DNA of 64,000 nucleotides from an uncultured bacterium (GTDB taxonomy: Bacteria > Cyanobacteriota > Vampirovibrionia > Gastranaerophilales > Gastranaerophilaceae): the NCBI GenBank assembly GCA_902462155.1, contig CABQAQ010000001.1, forward strand, positions 186,001-250,000. The letters are read 5' to 3'. Position 1 is the stretch's first letter. The number at the start of each line of letters is the position of its first letter. Position numbers and translations under genes: made by a program. The notes under the pieces were generated by a model, which did not search any database, was not told the origin of the DNA, and saw only the letters and a list, made by a program, of their open reading frames with translations. Positions 44,992 through 53,446 of the stretch are shown here, piece by piece.

Positions 44992-46581
44992 TTAATGTGT
45001 TTTTAGCTGCTTATTTTTTTCCTTGAGATCTTTTAATAGATTGTTTACAATTTCTAAATTTTCTTGATCTTGCTCTGTTATATTCTTACTTTCGATAGAT
45101 AGTTTTGTTAGTATCTTAGCAAGTCTTGCTAGATATGAAGTTTCTTGACCATATTTTTCTAAGCGATTTATTATATGCCAACATTTTTGCAACTTGTTTT
45201 TTATCTTAGAGGCATCATTGTTTATATTTTGATTTAGACCATTAAATTTATTTTTATAATTAAACATATATTTATTTATATCATCTAAAACAGTTTTTTG
45301 ATTTTGTCGAATAAAATTTTCACATTGTTCTTTTGATAAGTAACAATATATAGTGCAATCTTTTTCTTTTTGTACTAATTTATTGCGCAACTCTACTAAT
45401 TGATCAGTACTCATATTATTTAACAAGTTAGTTTTACTTTTTAGAGTGTCTTCTAATATTTCGTCAGGCGTAGTGAATACTAAAAAAGCTGATTCTATTG
45501 ATATTGAATTTTTATCTCCTGAATAAAATGGATTATTTTTAAGTTGAGTTATATTGTTTTCTTTTGCATTATTTAATTCATCTTGTATATTAATATCATT
45601 TATATAAGTAGTCATTTGCCAAGTTATTTTGCCATTTTCGTCAATACTTTGGGGTTTAATTCCTATTTTTTCATTTTGTGGAGTTAATATGCAATACCCA
45701 TTGTGTGATTCATCGTATAAGATCTTATAACCTTCTATTGTATTATTTCCTAAATTATCAAAATGTTTTTGAATATGGTTAGCAGTGTTGGTTAGTCCAT
45801 CTTTTATAACTGTATTCTTTCTATGAGAACTTAATAGGCTCTTCAATGAATCTATATTTATATCTATATTCTTCTCTGCTTTAATAGTGTTTATCAGAGC
45901 TTTTAATGCTGGTTTTGGATCAGGCTCTTGTTCCCAAATACTTTTTAAAGAAGATTTTGCATCTTTAATTGCTTGTTTAAGCTTATCTACTTCTATGGAA
46001 TATTCTTGTCCAAGTTTGTTTAAAAAAGATTCATTTTGTTGTAAAGCAAAACTTCTACCAATTAATTGTCCTATACAATGTAATCTGTCACCATTTTCTA
46101 CAGTTTTTTTAGAACATTTTATATTGGCTTTATTGCTTTCTATAGTCTCCTTTACTTTAGTTTCATCGTCTTCTGATAAAGAATATTCATTATGTATATG
46201 ATCTTTACTATATGTTGTAGCAGATTTTATCTCCCTACGTTTTGGAATTTGTTTAATTTCAACAGGTTGAGCATGCTCTTGTTTAGAATTATATTGGGTA
46301 TCAGTTCTGGATTCTGTTTGTTCTGTGGTCTTAATCATGCTTTCAGTTAATACTAGAAATGAATTATCAGGAGTAGGATCAGGAACAGGAGCAGGAGCAT
46401 TATTATCATTATCCGTAGTAGTCAAATCTGTCTTAACAAACTCATCAAAACCTGTCGTAGGTGTATTATCAGAATTATTAGTAGGAGGCTTATCTACAGA
46501 AGAAAAACGTACTTCTTTATGAAATGAGCTTGATCTAGTGATACTTGAAGCTGAAGATACTGAATTAATAGAATTATACAT
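44992..46581 (-). CDS. Island family protein, copy 2 (intact)
   Basis: I cannot name this 529-residue protein, but it is the only copy of the island family that looks complete. Residues 1-125 are Ser/Thr/Pro-rich and probably disordered. Then come HNEYSLSEDDE, the core motif HCIGQLIGRSFALQQN (168-183), SIWEQEPDP (about 215), HRKNTVIKDGLTNT (about 255), a beta-rich part with CILTPQNEKIGIKP, and NPFYSGD (about 351). A helical C-terminal third with several Cys and coiled coils follows. AAGGA lies about 9 nt before the ATG. There is no signal peptide or membrane helix. The conserved residues do not match an enzyme family I know; an effector, toxin or structural role are all open. Confidence 0.65.
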   Translation of the reverse strand: MYNSINSVSSASSITRSSSFHKEVRFSSVDKPPTNNSDNTPTTGFDEFVKTDLTTTDNDNNAPAPVPDPTPDNSFLVLTESMIKTTEQTESRTDTQYNSKQEHAQPVEIKQIPKRREIKSATTYSKDHIHNEYSLSEDDETKVKETIESNKANIKCSKKTVENGDRLHCIGQLIGRSFALQQNESFLNKLGQEYSIEVDKLKQAIKDAKSSLKSIWEQEPDPKPALKALINTIKAEKNIDINIDSLKSLLSSHRKNTVIKDGLTNTANHIQKHFDNLGNNTIEGYKILYDESHNGYCILTPQNEKIGIKPQSIDENGKITWQMTTYINDINIQDELNNAKENNITQLKNNPFYSGDKNSISIESAFLVFTTPDEILEDTLKSKTNLLNNMSTDQLVELRNKLVQKEKDCTIYCYLSKEQCENFIRQNQKTVLDDINKYMFNYKNKFNGLNQNINNDASKIKNKLQKCWHIINRLEKYGQETSYLARLAKILTKLSIESKNITEQDQENLEIVNNLLKDLKEKNKQLKTH

Positions 46582-46725
46582 GTTGTTTTCCTTTTTATAT
46601 TATTATATACTATTTTATATAACAAATTTTATTATATAAAATTGATATACTATAATATATAAAATTAATAAAAATTTATATATTGCTAAATTTAAAAGGA
46701 AGGATAGTATTTATAGAAGTTTACA

Positions 46726-46767
46726 AAATATTACAATTTGTTATACGTATAACAAATTGTAATATTT
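46726..46767. repeat. Perfect 42-bp palindrome
   Basis: Two 21-base arms meet with no loop at 46746/46747; the central part reads TTGTTATACGTATAACAA. It lies between the stop of island copy 3 (46802) and the start of copy 2 (46581). It could be a terminator of copy 3 (a short T-run follows on the minus strand), an operator or a recombination site. Confidence 0.85.
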
Positions 46768-46801
46768 AAAATGTAACTTTTTTAGTAGTAATAATTAGAA
46801 T

Positions 46802-48606
46802 CTACAACATCTTCACTTTTGTTGATTTTTTTAGATTGTTTGTAGGTGCATCTCCAAAGTTGTCATTATAGAACTCTGTAAAAACATTTTGTTTTTCTTC
46901 TAAAGTTGATTGGTTTTTGGGCGTGTCAACAATTTTAAATAATTTTTTAATATCATTTAGATTTAAATTTTCTTGTAATTCAGTTAAACAATTTCCTACA
47001 TGGGTAATGTATGACTCAATCTTACCTTGAGGTTGTTTGAACATAAATTCTTCTCTTAAAGCGTTATATTTTTTACTAAATATTTTATCTATTATCTCTA
47101 AAATAAATTTATCATTATCTTTGCCTTGTGTATTAGTTTTTATAATATCTAGCATATAAAATTGTAATAAACTTGGAATTCCTTCACTATAATCTCTTAG
47201 AATATTTTTTAACGTTTCTGTATCTGTTTTTTGTAAACTATTTAAAAGATTAGCTACATTTTTTTTATTTTCTAAACATTTTTCTGGAGTAGAAAAGATT
47301 TTTTTATTTGGTAATTGCTCCAATGTTTGATTAAATTTGGCATTGGCTGTCTTGTAAATAGTTTCTAATTCTGCTAAATTTTCAGGATTTTTCTTCTTCT
47401 TAGTTCGATAATTATCTAATTCTGTTTTTGCCTGCAATAAAGATTCTGCATCAGTATAGATTTGTTCTGGCATTGTAGTGTCGAATGTACGAATATTTGC
47501 TAGAATAGAATACACAGATTGATTTTGTCTATATTTAGGAGCAAATGGATTGATATCTATATATTCAATTTGAGTATTATCTAAATTATCATACTCATTC
47601 AAAAAAAATGTAGATAATTGCCAAGATTGTTTACCTGACTCATCTAGAGATAATGCTCTTAAACAATACATTTCGTTTGTATCAGTATTGATAATATTTA
47701 TTCCGGCAGTCTTGAAATTAAAATACATTATACAATTGTTAGGTATAGTATCACTGTTAGCCAACGTATTAAAGAAAGTTTTTAAATTAGTTGCAACTGA
47801 TCTCAGTCCTTTTTTAATATGATCAGCATTATTTATTTTATCATATATATCGCTTTCTGAAATATTATCTTTATTAGATATATTTCTAATAAAATTTGTA
47901 ATATGTGTTATTGTAGTAGGTTCATTTTCCCATCTATTAGCAAACTTACTTTTAGCCTCTTGAATGCATTTAATAAAAGCATCTTTATTTATGATCCCAT
48001 ATTCTTTAGATAAAGAGTCAATAATATTATTATTTCGTAGCGCTAGAAATTTTCTAGTTAAGAACTGACTTATAGAGTGTGAAGATTCTCCATCCTGAGT
48101 TAGATTTTGGGAAAAGAAAACATTTGCATTGTTTTGTTCAAAAATTTTTCTAATTCTGTTTTCGGAATTTTTATCTATAGAGCCTTCTAGATGAAAAAAA
48201 CTGTTTTTTTCTGTTGTTGATGTAGCTATAGTATACGTTTTCCACTTACCCTGAGAGTTTGCTCTGATAAGAAGAGCTTGAGCTTGTTGCTGAGCTGGTG
48301 CTTGAGCTTGTTGCTGAGCTGGTGCTTGAGCTTGTTGCTGAGCTGGTGCTTGAGCTTGTTGCTGAGCTGGTGCTTGAGCTTGTTGCTGAGCTGGTGCTTG
48401 AGCTTGTTGCTGAGCTGGTGCTTGAGCTTGTTGCTGTGCTGGTGCTTGAGCTTGTTGCTGTGCTTCTGCTGAATCTGAGAGTATTTTAATTTGGGTTGGC
48501 TTAATTTTAGACTTATTTGCTAATATATCACTAGAATTTTTTTCTATTGCTGCTTGTGCTATTTGTGCAAGTACTTCTTTTGTTGGTACTAGTAATAATT
48601 GTGTTA
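46802..48606 (-). pseudogene. Island family protein, copy 3, body lacking its own start (frameshifted)
   Basis: The frame is open from the stop at 46802 back to beyond 48606. In the stretch I translated (47765 to about 48730) it contains no ATG, GTG or TTG; the first is a TTG at 47764, deep inside the homologous region. Reading upstream of that TTG gives clear family sequence: SISQFLTRKFLALRNN (matching HCIGQxIGRxFxLQQN), RWENEP, IKKGLRSVATNLKTFF, and later NPFAPKY. Further upstream are eight Q-A-P-A-Q-Q-Q-A units and a segment VPTKEVLAQIAQ. That last motif is repeated in the other-frame gene fragment at 48604-49029. Together they look like one gene of about 740 codons split by a 1-base shift near 48607. 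Programmed or slippage-mediated frame switching is an alternative to decay. Confidence 0.6.
48281..48470. repeat. 24-nt tandem repeat array, about eight units
   Basis: The 12-mer AGCTTGTTGCTG recurs at 48281 and then every 24 bases to 48449. On the minus strand each unit encodes QAPAQQQA. Copies are nearly identical; the last two have one base change. Because 24 is a multiple of three, unit gain or loss keeps the frame. Confidence 0.95.
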
Positions 48607-49029
48607 GTGCGCTAGTACTTCTTGATCTCGTGCTTGTAATAATTGTGTTGGTACTGGTACTACTTGAGCTCGTGCTATTTGTGCTAGTACTTCTTTTGTT
48701 GGTGCTTGTACTTCTTGTGCAAGTACTTCTTGTGCTGGTGATAGTACTTTTTTTGCTTGTGTTGCTTGAACTTGTGCTGCTGCTTGTGCTGCTTTTGCTG
48801 CTTGTGATGCTTGAGCTCGTGCTATTTGTGCTAGTACTTCTTGTGCTGGTGCTTGTACTTGTGCTGGTCTTGCTGCTTCTTGTAAGGCTTCTTGTAATGC
48901 TTCTTGTGTTCGTCTTATTGCTGCTTGTGCTCGTATTGCTTCTGCTTTTGTTCGTATTGTTGTTGCTTGTGCTGCTTGAGCTCGTGCTAATTGTGCTCCT
49001 CTAATGTTCATTTTAAACTGCATATTCAT
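48604..49029 (-). CDS. Ala/Gln-rich N-terminal fragment of island copy 3
   Basis: This 141-residue frame starts at ATG 49029 (weak GGA upstream) and ends in TAA at 48604. After MNMQFKMNIRGAQ it consists of degenerate Ala/Gln/Arg-rich repeats, among them PAQEVLAQIARAQ and PTKEVLAQIARAQ. The last motif continues as VPTKEVLAQIAQ in the next frame just past the stop. Inserting one base after GCGCA at about 48608 would fuse EVLAQ to LTQLL and continue into the copy 3 body. I therefore read it as the N-terminus of that gene, not a separate protein. The opposite strand is also open here, because of repeat composition only. Confidence 0.5.
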   Translation of the reverse strand: MNMQFKMNIRGAQLARAQAAQATTIRTKAEAIRAQAAIRRTQEALQEALQEAARPAQVQAPAQEVLAQIARAQASQAAKAAQAAAQVQATQAKKVLSPAQEVLAQEVQAPTKEVLAQIARAQVVPVPTQLLQARDQEVLAH

Positions 49030-49077
49030 TAATCCATTCCATATATTACATTAATAGTATAACATAGAATAAATAAA

Positions 49078-49773
49078 TTAGCAAGTGCTTTTATTTTGTT
49101 CTTCAGAAAAAATTCCTTTTTGTCTTAAGTAAGTAGTAATTTTTTCACCTATAGGTAAAGCAATAATAGTAGAAGCAAATTTATACATAAAAGAGAATAT
49201 AAGTAATGATTTTGCGGCATGAACACCAGATAACGCTTCTTCTGATATATTATTTTTATTAATAGATTTTAGGTAATTTTCAAATCTTTTAGAAAGTTTA
49301 TTAACAGCTTTATCGAGAGTTAAAGCACCTATAGTAGGGATTACAAAAGTAAGTGCATTATTAACACATAAAGCTTCTTTTCTTTCCTTAGGGATATCTT
49401 TATTTTTAATAATATTTACAATATAATTTGTTTGTAAAATAGCAGAAAAAGAAATTATTAGAAGTTGAGTAAGTTTTTCAGTATTTTTAGATAATATTTT
49501 TTGACCAAATATATTTTTTTTAGAACTTTCTTTAGTAGACCAATCAATAAGGGATCTAAGAGGTTTTAATTCTGCTAATTTAAGAAATAATTTATTGGAA
49601 AAATTATCAATATTTTTTTCAACTTTAGAAGTAAATTTATTACCAAACGCTATATCAGAACTAGAAGAACGATTATAAGCTAAGTTATTTTCATTATTAC
49701 GTTTTTTATCTAAAGGATATCTGGATACTGAGGAATTTTTTATACTGTGTGAAGTATTATTAAATTTTAGCAT
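49078..49773 (-). CDS. Lineage-specific hydrophobic protein
   Basis: I do not recognise this 231-residue protein. The N-terminal 45 residues are polar with DIAFGNKF. Hydrophobic helices lie at about 105-122 (LLIISFSAILQTNYIVNI), 140-160 (NNALTFVIPTIGALTLDKAV) and 188-212 (AKSLLIFSFMYKFASTIIALPIG). The first two are joined by a charged loop (KNKDIPKERKEAL). There is no signal peptide. It overlaps the 337-residue gene by 7 bases, so the two are translationally coupled. Both share the layout of the gene at 2186-3274. Membrane location is likely; function is unknown. Confidence 0.6.
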   Translation of the reverse strand: MLKFNNTSHSIKNSSVSRYPLDKKRNNENNLAYNRSSSSDIAFGNKFTSKVEKNIDNFSNKLFLKLAELKPLRSLIDWSTKESSKKNIFGQKILSKNTEKLTQLLIISFSAILQTNYIVNIIKNKDIPKERKEALCVNNALTFVIPTIGALTLDKAVNKLSKRFENYLKSINKNNISEEALSGVHAAKSLLIFSFMYKFASTIIALPIGEKITTYLRQKGIFSEEQNKSTC

Positions 49774-50780
49774 AAAGATTTTTTATCCTCCATTTCATTA
49801 TCATTAGCTCTAAAAGTGCGTAACATATTAATTCTTTCGATATCAATATTTTTAATAAAATTATCATTATTAATTTCTTTAGCAAATTTAGAATGATTTT
49901 TAATCATTTTAATATTTTGATCAGAATATGATTCAAATAATTTTACAGATTTATCATTTAATTGACGGGACATAGTTTCTAATTGAGTGGATGATAAAAA
50001 TTGATTTTTGTTGTTTTGTATATTTGTATCATTTGTTTTCTTTTCTGCTACTTTGCTTTTAGAATGATTTGGAAATAATATTTTTAACGTAGGAGGAATT
50101 AGAAGTATAGTAACAGCAGCTTTTATAGGTATGGTTAAATATTTTGGTATATAACCAACAACTTTTTGGAAAGAAGCAAATTTTTTCTTATCTTTCAAGT
50201 AATCAATTTTATCTTTTATTAATTCAGGATTTTTATTAACAAACTTTTTAAACTTATCTAGTTGCTTAGAAACTGGTTTAATAATAACTGAAGCTATAGC
50301 AAAATCTACAACTCCAGCTAAAGCTGCTTTAGTTGCTGAATATTCTTTATCTTCTTGCTTCGCACCTGGCACAGCTAATAGAGCGATTGGTTTTATTGTA
50401 ACGGCTATAGTTGCTACAATATAATTTTCATATAATCCAATTTTATTCATATTTTCAAGAATATGTTTAAATTTTTCACTCTGAAAGAATTTTTTTACTT
50501 TAGGGTTTTTTCCAAGCTTAGAAAATAAATCTTCTTTTGGTAAATTATTATTTGAACCATTAAAAGCTATATTTGATTTTTTCAAATTTTTAGGATTAAA
50601 AAATCCGCTTTGTTTTTGCACACAAGCGGATTTACACTTTAATTTATTTTCTTCAGTTTTTTTCTCAGAATTATAGTTCGTCTTATTTTTAGATTCATTT
50701 TGTAACTTACTAGGTAATTTACTCGAATCATAATCTTTATATTTATATAAACTGTTTCGATGTCGGAAACTATATATCAT
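49767..50780 (-). CDS. Lineage-specific hydrophobic protein
   Basis: I do not recognise this 337-residue protein. A long polar N-terminus (1-70, Lys/Asn-rich, two Cys near 48-54) ends in NIAFNGSNNN. Hydrophobic segments follow at about 120-137 (YIVATIAVTIKPIALLAVPG), 150-165 (AALAGVVDFAIASVIIKP) and 212-235 (LTIPIKAAVTILLIPPTLKILFP). The C-terminal 90 residues are polar and helical. The charged loop between the first two helices (AKQEDKEYSATK) matches the layout in its coupled neighbour. The ATG region overlaps nothing upstream. The promoter should lie in the 203-base gap before the plus-strand gene at 50984. Confidence 0.6.
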   Translation of the reverse strand: MIYSFRHRNSLYKYKDYDSSKLPSKLQNESKNKTNYNSEKKTEENKLKCKSACVQKQSGFFNPKNLKKSNIAFNGSNNNLPKEDLFSKLGKNPKVKKFFQSEKFKHILENMNKIGLYENYIVATIAVTIKPIALLAVPGAKQEDKEYSATKAALAGVVDFAIASVIIKPVSKQLDKFKKFVNKNPELIKDKIDYLKDKKKFASFQKVVGYIPKYLTIPIKAAVTILLIPPTLKILFPNHSKSKVAEKKTNDTNIQNNKNQFLSSTQLETMSRQLNDKSVKLFESYSDQNIKMIKNHSKFAKEINNDNFIKNIDIERINMLRTFRANDNEMEDKKSLC

Positions 50781-50983
50781 AAATTAATATATCCTTTTTT
50801 TAAAAATATACATTTAGTATAAAACAAAAAATAAAAAAAACAACACAAATAATAAAATAAAATTTACATTTGTTAAAAAATATTATTCTTTAATAATACT
50901 CTGTTTACTATTTTTTGTTTAAATTCTTGAAATTTTCTTAAAATTGGAGTATTATTCATATTAAATAAAGTAAAGGTGAAATA

Positions 50984-51304
50984 TTGGAACTATCTAGTAA
51001 AAAAATGCAAAAAAGATGGTATGATCAAGATCCGACCTTGAGTCTTGCTGTAAGCTTATTTAATAACTCAACTGAAGAGGCAAGAGCTTTATGTGCTACT
51101 TTTATAATTAACTATGCAAAAGATCGTGGCGTAAAAATACAGAATAATTTTAGAGAAATTGTTCAATATCAATTAAAACGTTGGTATGATAAAGAAAAAG
51201 AAGTTTCTGAAGCTATGGAGTATCTTCGTATGTCCGATATGATCTTAAGAAAAGAATTAGCTATGAAAATTATACAATATCTCCAACAGATAGATTGTGA
51301 ATAA
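50984..51304 (+). CDS. Small helical protein of unknown function
   Basis: This 106-residue protein is helical and charged, with no signal peptide. It contains two related segments: QKRWYDQDPTLSLAVSLFN near residue 10 and LKRWYDKEKEVSEAMEYLR near residue 67. Each begins with K-R-W-Y-D, suggesting an internal duplication. The start is a TTG at 50984 with AAAGGTG about 5 nt upstream. The SpoIID-like gene follows within 30-60 bases and may be cotranscribed. I do not know a family for it. Confidence 0.65.
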   Translation: MELSSKKMQKRWYDQDPTLSLAVSLFNNSTEEARALCATFIINYAKDRGVKIQNNFREIVQYQLKRWYDKEKEVSEAMEYLRMSDMILRKELAMKIIQYLQQIDCE

Positions 51305-51363
51305 CTTTCAAACTATTTTATTATAATGATTATATGTTATTTAATAATTATTATGGGTCTTTT

Positions 51364-52257
51364 ATGAATTTTAATATTAAAAAATTTATTGTTATTTTAC
51401 ATCTAGTTTTACTAAGTAATATATTTGTTCAATTACCAAGTTTAGCTATTAAAATAGGGCTTATTGAAAATTCTAATAATATTTTTGTAGGTTCTTCAAA
51501 AAATTCTTATTTGATTAATGGACAAACAGGGGGCAAACTAAAAGTATTAAATGCCATGACTGCTTATAAAATAGGCATATATAGAGATTCTCTTTCTATT
51601 GAAATTGATAAGACTAATTATAATACGCATACAAGTTTTCTAATTATAAAGTTAGCTGAACCTGGATTTGTTTGTGCGAAGCGTAAATGGTATCGTGGAG
51701 ATTTGCTTATTTTAAAGAAAGGAAATTCTATTACTGTAATAAATGATATACCTTTAGAAGATTATTTAAAAGGTGTAGTGCCATCAGAAATGCCTGCAAA
51801 ATGGAATATTGAGGCTCATAAAGCTCAAGCCATAGCAGCTAGAAGTTATGCTATAGCAAATTTAGGTAAACGCAGTTCTAAAGGATATGACCTAAAGGAT
51901 ACTCCTGAAGATCAAGCTTATGGTGGAGCCTCTTCTGAAACTGTTCAGACCAATGCTGCTGTCAATCAAACATCAGGTATTGTTATTACTTATGATAAAC
52001 GTGTAATCCCTGCTTATTATTGTGCCAGTGCCGGTGGAAAAACTTTAGGCTCTGGACAAGTTTGGGTTCAAGATTTGCCATATTTAAAATCTGTTCCTTC
52101 ATTTGACAAGAATGTATCTAAAAATGGTCATGGAGTTGGAATGTCCCAGCATGGTGCTAATAATCTTGCTAATAAAGGATATAATGCTTTTCAAATACTT
52201 AATTATTTCTATCAGAATACTAAATTTGGTAAACTTGATTCTAGTTGGCATATTTAA
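51364..52257 (+). CDS. SpoIID/LytB-domain exported protein
   Basis: This protein of about 297 residues has a signal peptide (MNFNIKKFIVILHLVLLSNI, cleavage near residue 28). It then has the SpoIID domain: PLEDYLKGVVPSEMP, IEAHKAQAIAARSYA, PEDQAYGGASSE, PAYYCASAGGKT and GHGVGMSQHGANN. SpoIID in spore formers is a lytic transglycosylase acting on denuded glycan. Homologues in non-sporulating bacteria, including Cyanobacteria relatives, act in wall remodelling. No other sporulation gene is seen here. The ATG at 51364 is chosen because it starts the signal peptide; an in-frame ATG at 51334 adds 10 residues. Neither has a strong ribosome site. Confidence 0.88.
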   Translation: MNFNIKKFIVILHLVLLSNIFVQLPSLAIKIGLIENSNNIFVGSSKNSYLINGQTGGKLKVLNAMTAYKIGIYRDSLSIEIDKTNYNTHTSFLIIKLAEPGFVCAKRKWYRGDLLILKKGNSITVINDIPLEDYLKGVVPSEMPAKWNIEAHKAQAIAARSYAIANLGKRSSKGYDLKDTPEDQAYGGASSETVQTNAAVNQTSGIVITYDKRVIPAYYCASAGGKTLGSGQVWVQDLPYLKSVPSFDKNVSKNGHGVGMSQHGANNLANKGYNAFQILNYFYQNTKFGKLDSSWHI

Positions 52258-52544
52258 TTCTTCACTTTTATTAGACAATTATACGAATTATTAAATAGTA
52301 TAGTAATCTATATTAAAATTTATACTAAACAGCCTTGAAATTAATTATATTAATTGTTTTACCTTATAATATATTGTGTTCTCTACCAATAGTATCAATA
52401 TTTTTTTGTTTTGTTCTATGTTATCTCAGATATGTATATAAAAGTTAACAATTTAAAAAATTTAAATAAAAGAAAAAATGTAAGAAAAATTAAATTTCAA
52501 TATTATATTAATATAATTTAAAAATATGATAATATATAAATATT

Positions 52545-53321
52545 ATGAATAATATTTATGAAATTTTAAATTATTACAAGCAATTTTCACAGGTTCAAGC
52601 AATAGCTTTAGCCGGTTCCACTTATGCAAGTACATCGGATAATACTTCTGATATTGATGTTTACGTTTTTCTTACTGATCTTATTCCTCTAGAACAAAGG
52701 AATAAATTTATTAAATCAATTTCATCAAACTATGAAGTTGGATGTGAGTATTTTGGATCAGGTGATGAATATTTTGTAGATAGTATTAATCAACAAATAG
52801 ATTGTGCTTTATGGAATATAAAATGGTTTGAGGATATTATTGATAATGTTTGGAATAAGCATTATCCTTTTAATGGTTATACAACTTCTTTTTTGTATAC
52901 GCTTGATATTTGTAAAATTGTTTATGATCCAAAAAATTGGTTACAAGGTTTAAAAGATAAAATTAATACAGAGTATCCAAAGGCTTTAAAGCAGAATATT
53001 ATTAAAAGAAATATGATGTTAATGAAAGATAAACCTTTTGCTTCGTATTATGAACAGATTGAAAAAGCTATAAAAAGGGATGATATCAATAGTATAAATC
53101 ATAGAATAGCAGCATTTTTAGCTAGTTATTTTGATGTTATCTTTGCTATAAATGAACTTTTACATCCTGGAGAAAAAAGATTGGTTAAATATGCAATAGA
53201 TAATTGTAAAATACTTCCAATTGACTTTGAAGCAAATATTATAAAGTTACTTAAGCAGCCAAACAATAATACATTATTTATTTTAGATGAGATGGTTAAA
53301 AATTTAAAAAATTGTATTTAG
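52545..53321 (+). CDS. Nucleotidyltransferase-fold protein with DUF4037-like C-terminus
   Basis: This 258-residue protein opens with a polymerase-beta-type nucleotidyltransferase motif, ALAGSTYAS...SDIDVYVFL (G-S then D-x-D, residues about 21-43). The third acidic residue is probably in DCALWNIKWFEDI. The C-terminal part is helical and resembles DUF4037 (PFASYYEQIEKAIKRDD, INELLHPGEKRLVKYA). Relatives modify small molecules such as aminoglycosides, or act as antitoxin-like MNTs. The substrate here is unknown. It is a single gene with 223 bases of AT-rich sequence, including most of an upstream promoter region, on its left. Confidence 0.8.
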   Translation: MNNIYEILNYYKQFSQVQAIALAGSTYASTSDNTSDIDVYVFLTDLIPLEQRNKFIKSISSNYEVGCEYFGSGDEYFVDSINQQIDCALWNIKWFEDIIDNVWNKHYPFNGYTTSFLYTLDICKIVYDPKNWLQGLKDKINTEYPKALKQNIIKRNMMLMKDKPFASYYEQIEKAIKRDDINSINHRIAAFLASYFDVIFAINELLHPGEKRLVKYAIDNCKILPIDFEANIIKLLKQPNNNTLFILDEMVKNLKNCI

Positions 53322-53446
53322 AAATAGCTATGATTTTGTATTAAATTAATGTGCTATAATTAGTAATTAAGTTTAATATAGTATTTTTTAAATAATAAAT
53401 TTATAAAATATCATATGTTAAAAGATGCTTAAAGGAATTTTTTTAA

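Noticed and set aside
48281..48470. A CRISPR array
   Set aside because: Units are contiguous 24-mers with no unique spacers, lie within a reading frame, and no cas genes are present.
48278..49004. Long plus-strand frames rich in Leu/Val across the repeat region
   Set aside because: They are antisense to repeats that leave several frames free of stops. They have no ribosome site, and homology to the paralogues lies on the minus strand.
39847..50780. A prophage or integrated element
   Set aside because: No integrase, transposase, terminase, capsid, attachment repeats or tRNA boundary was found, and panD sits inside the region.
51334..52257. Evidence of sporulation from the SpoIID-like gene
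   Set aside because: SpoIID-domain proteins occur widely in non-sporulating bacteria and no other sporulation gene is in the window; RicT-like PSP1 proteins are also not specific to spore formers.
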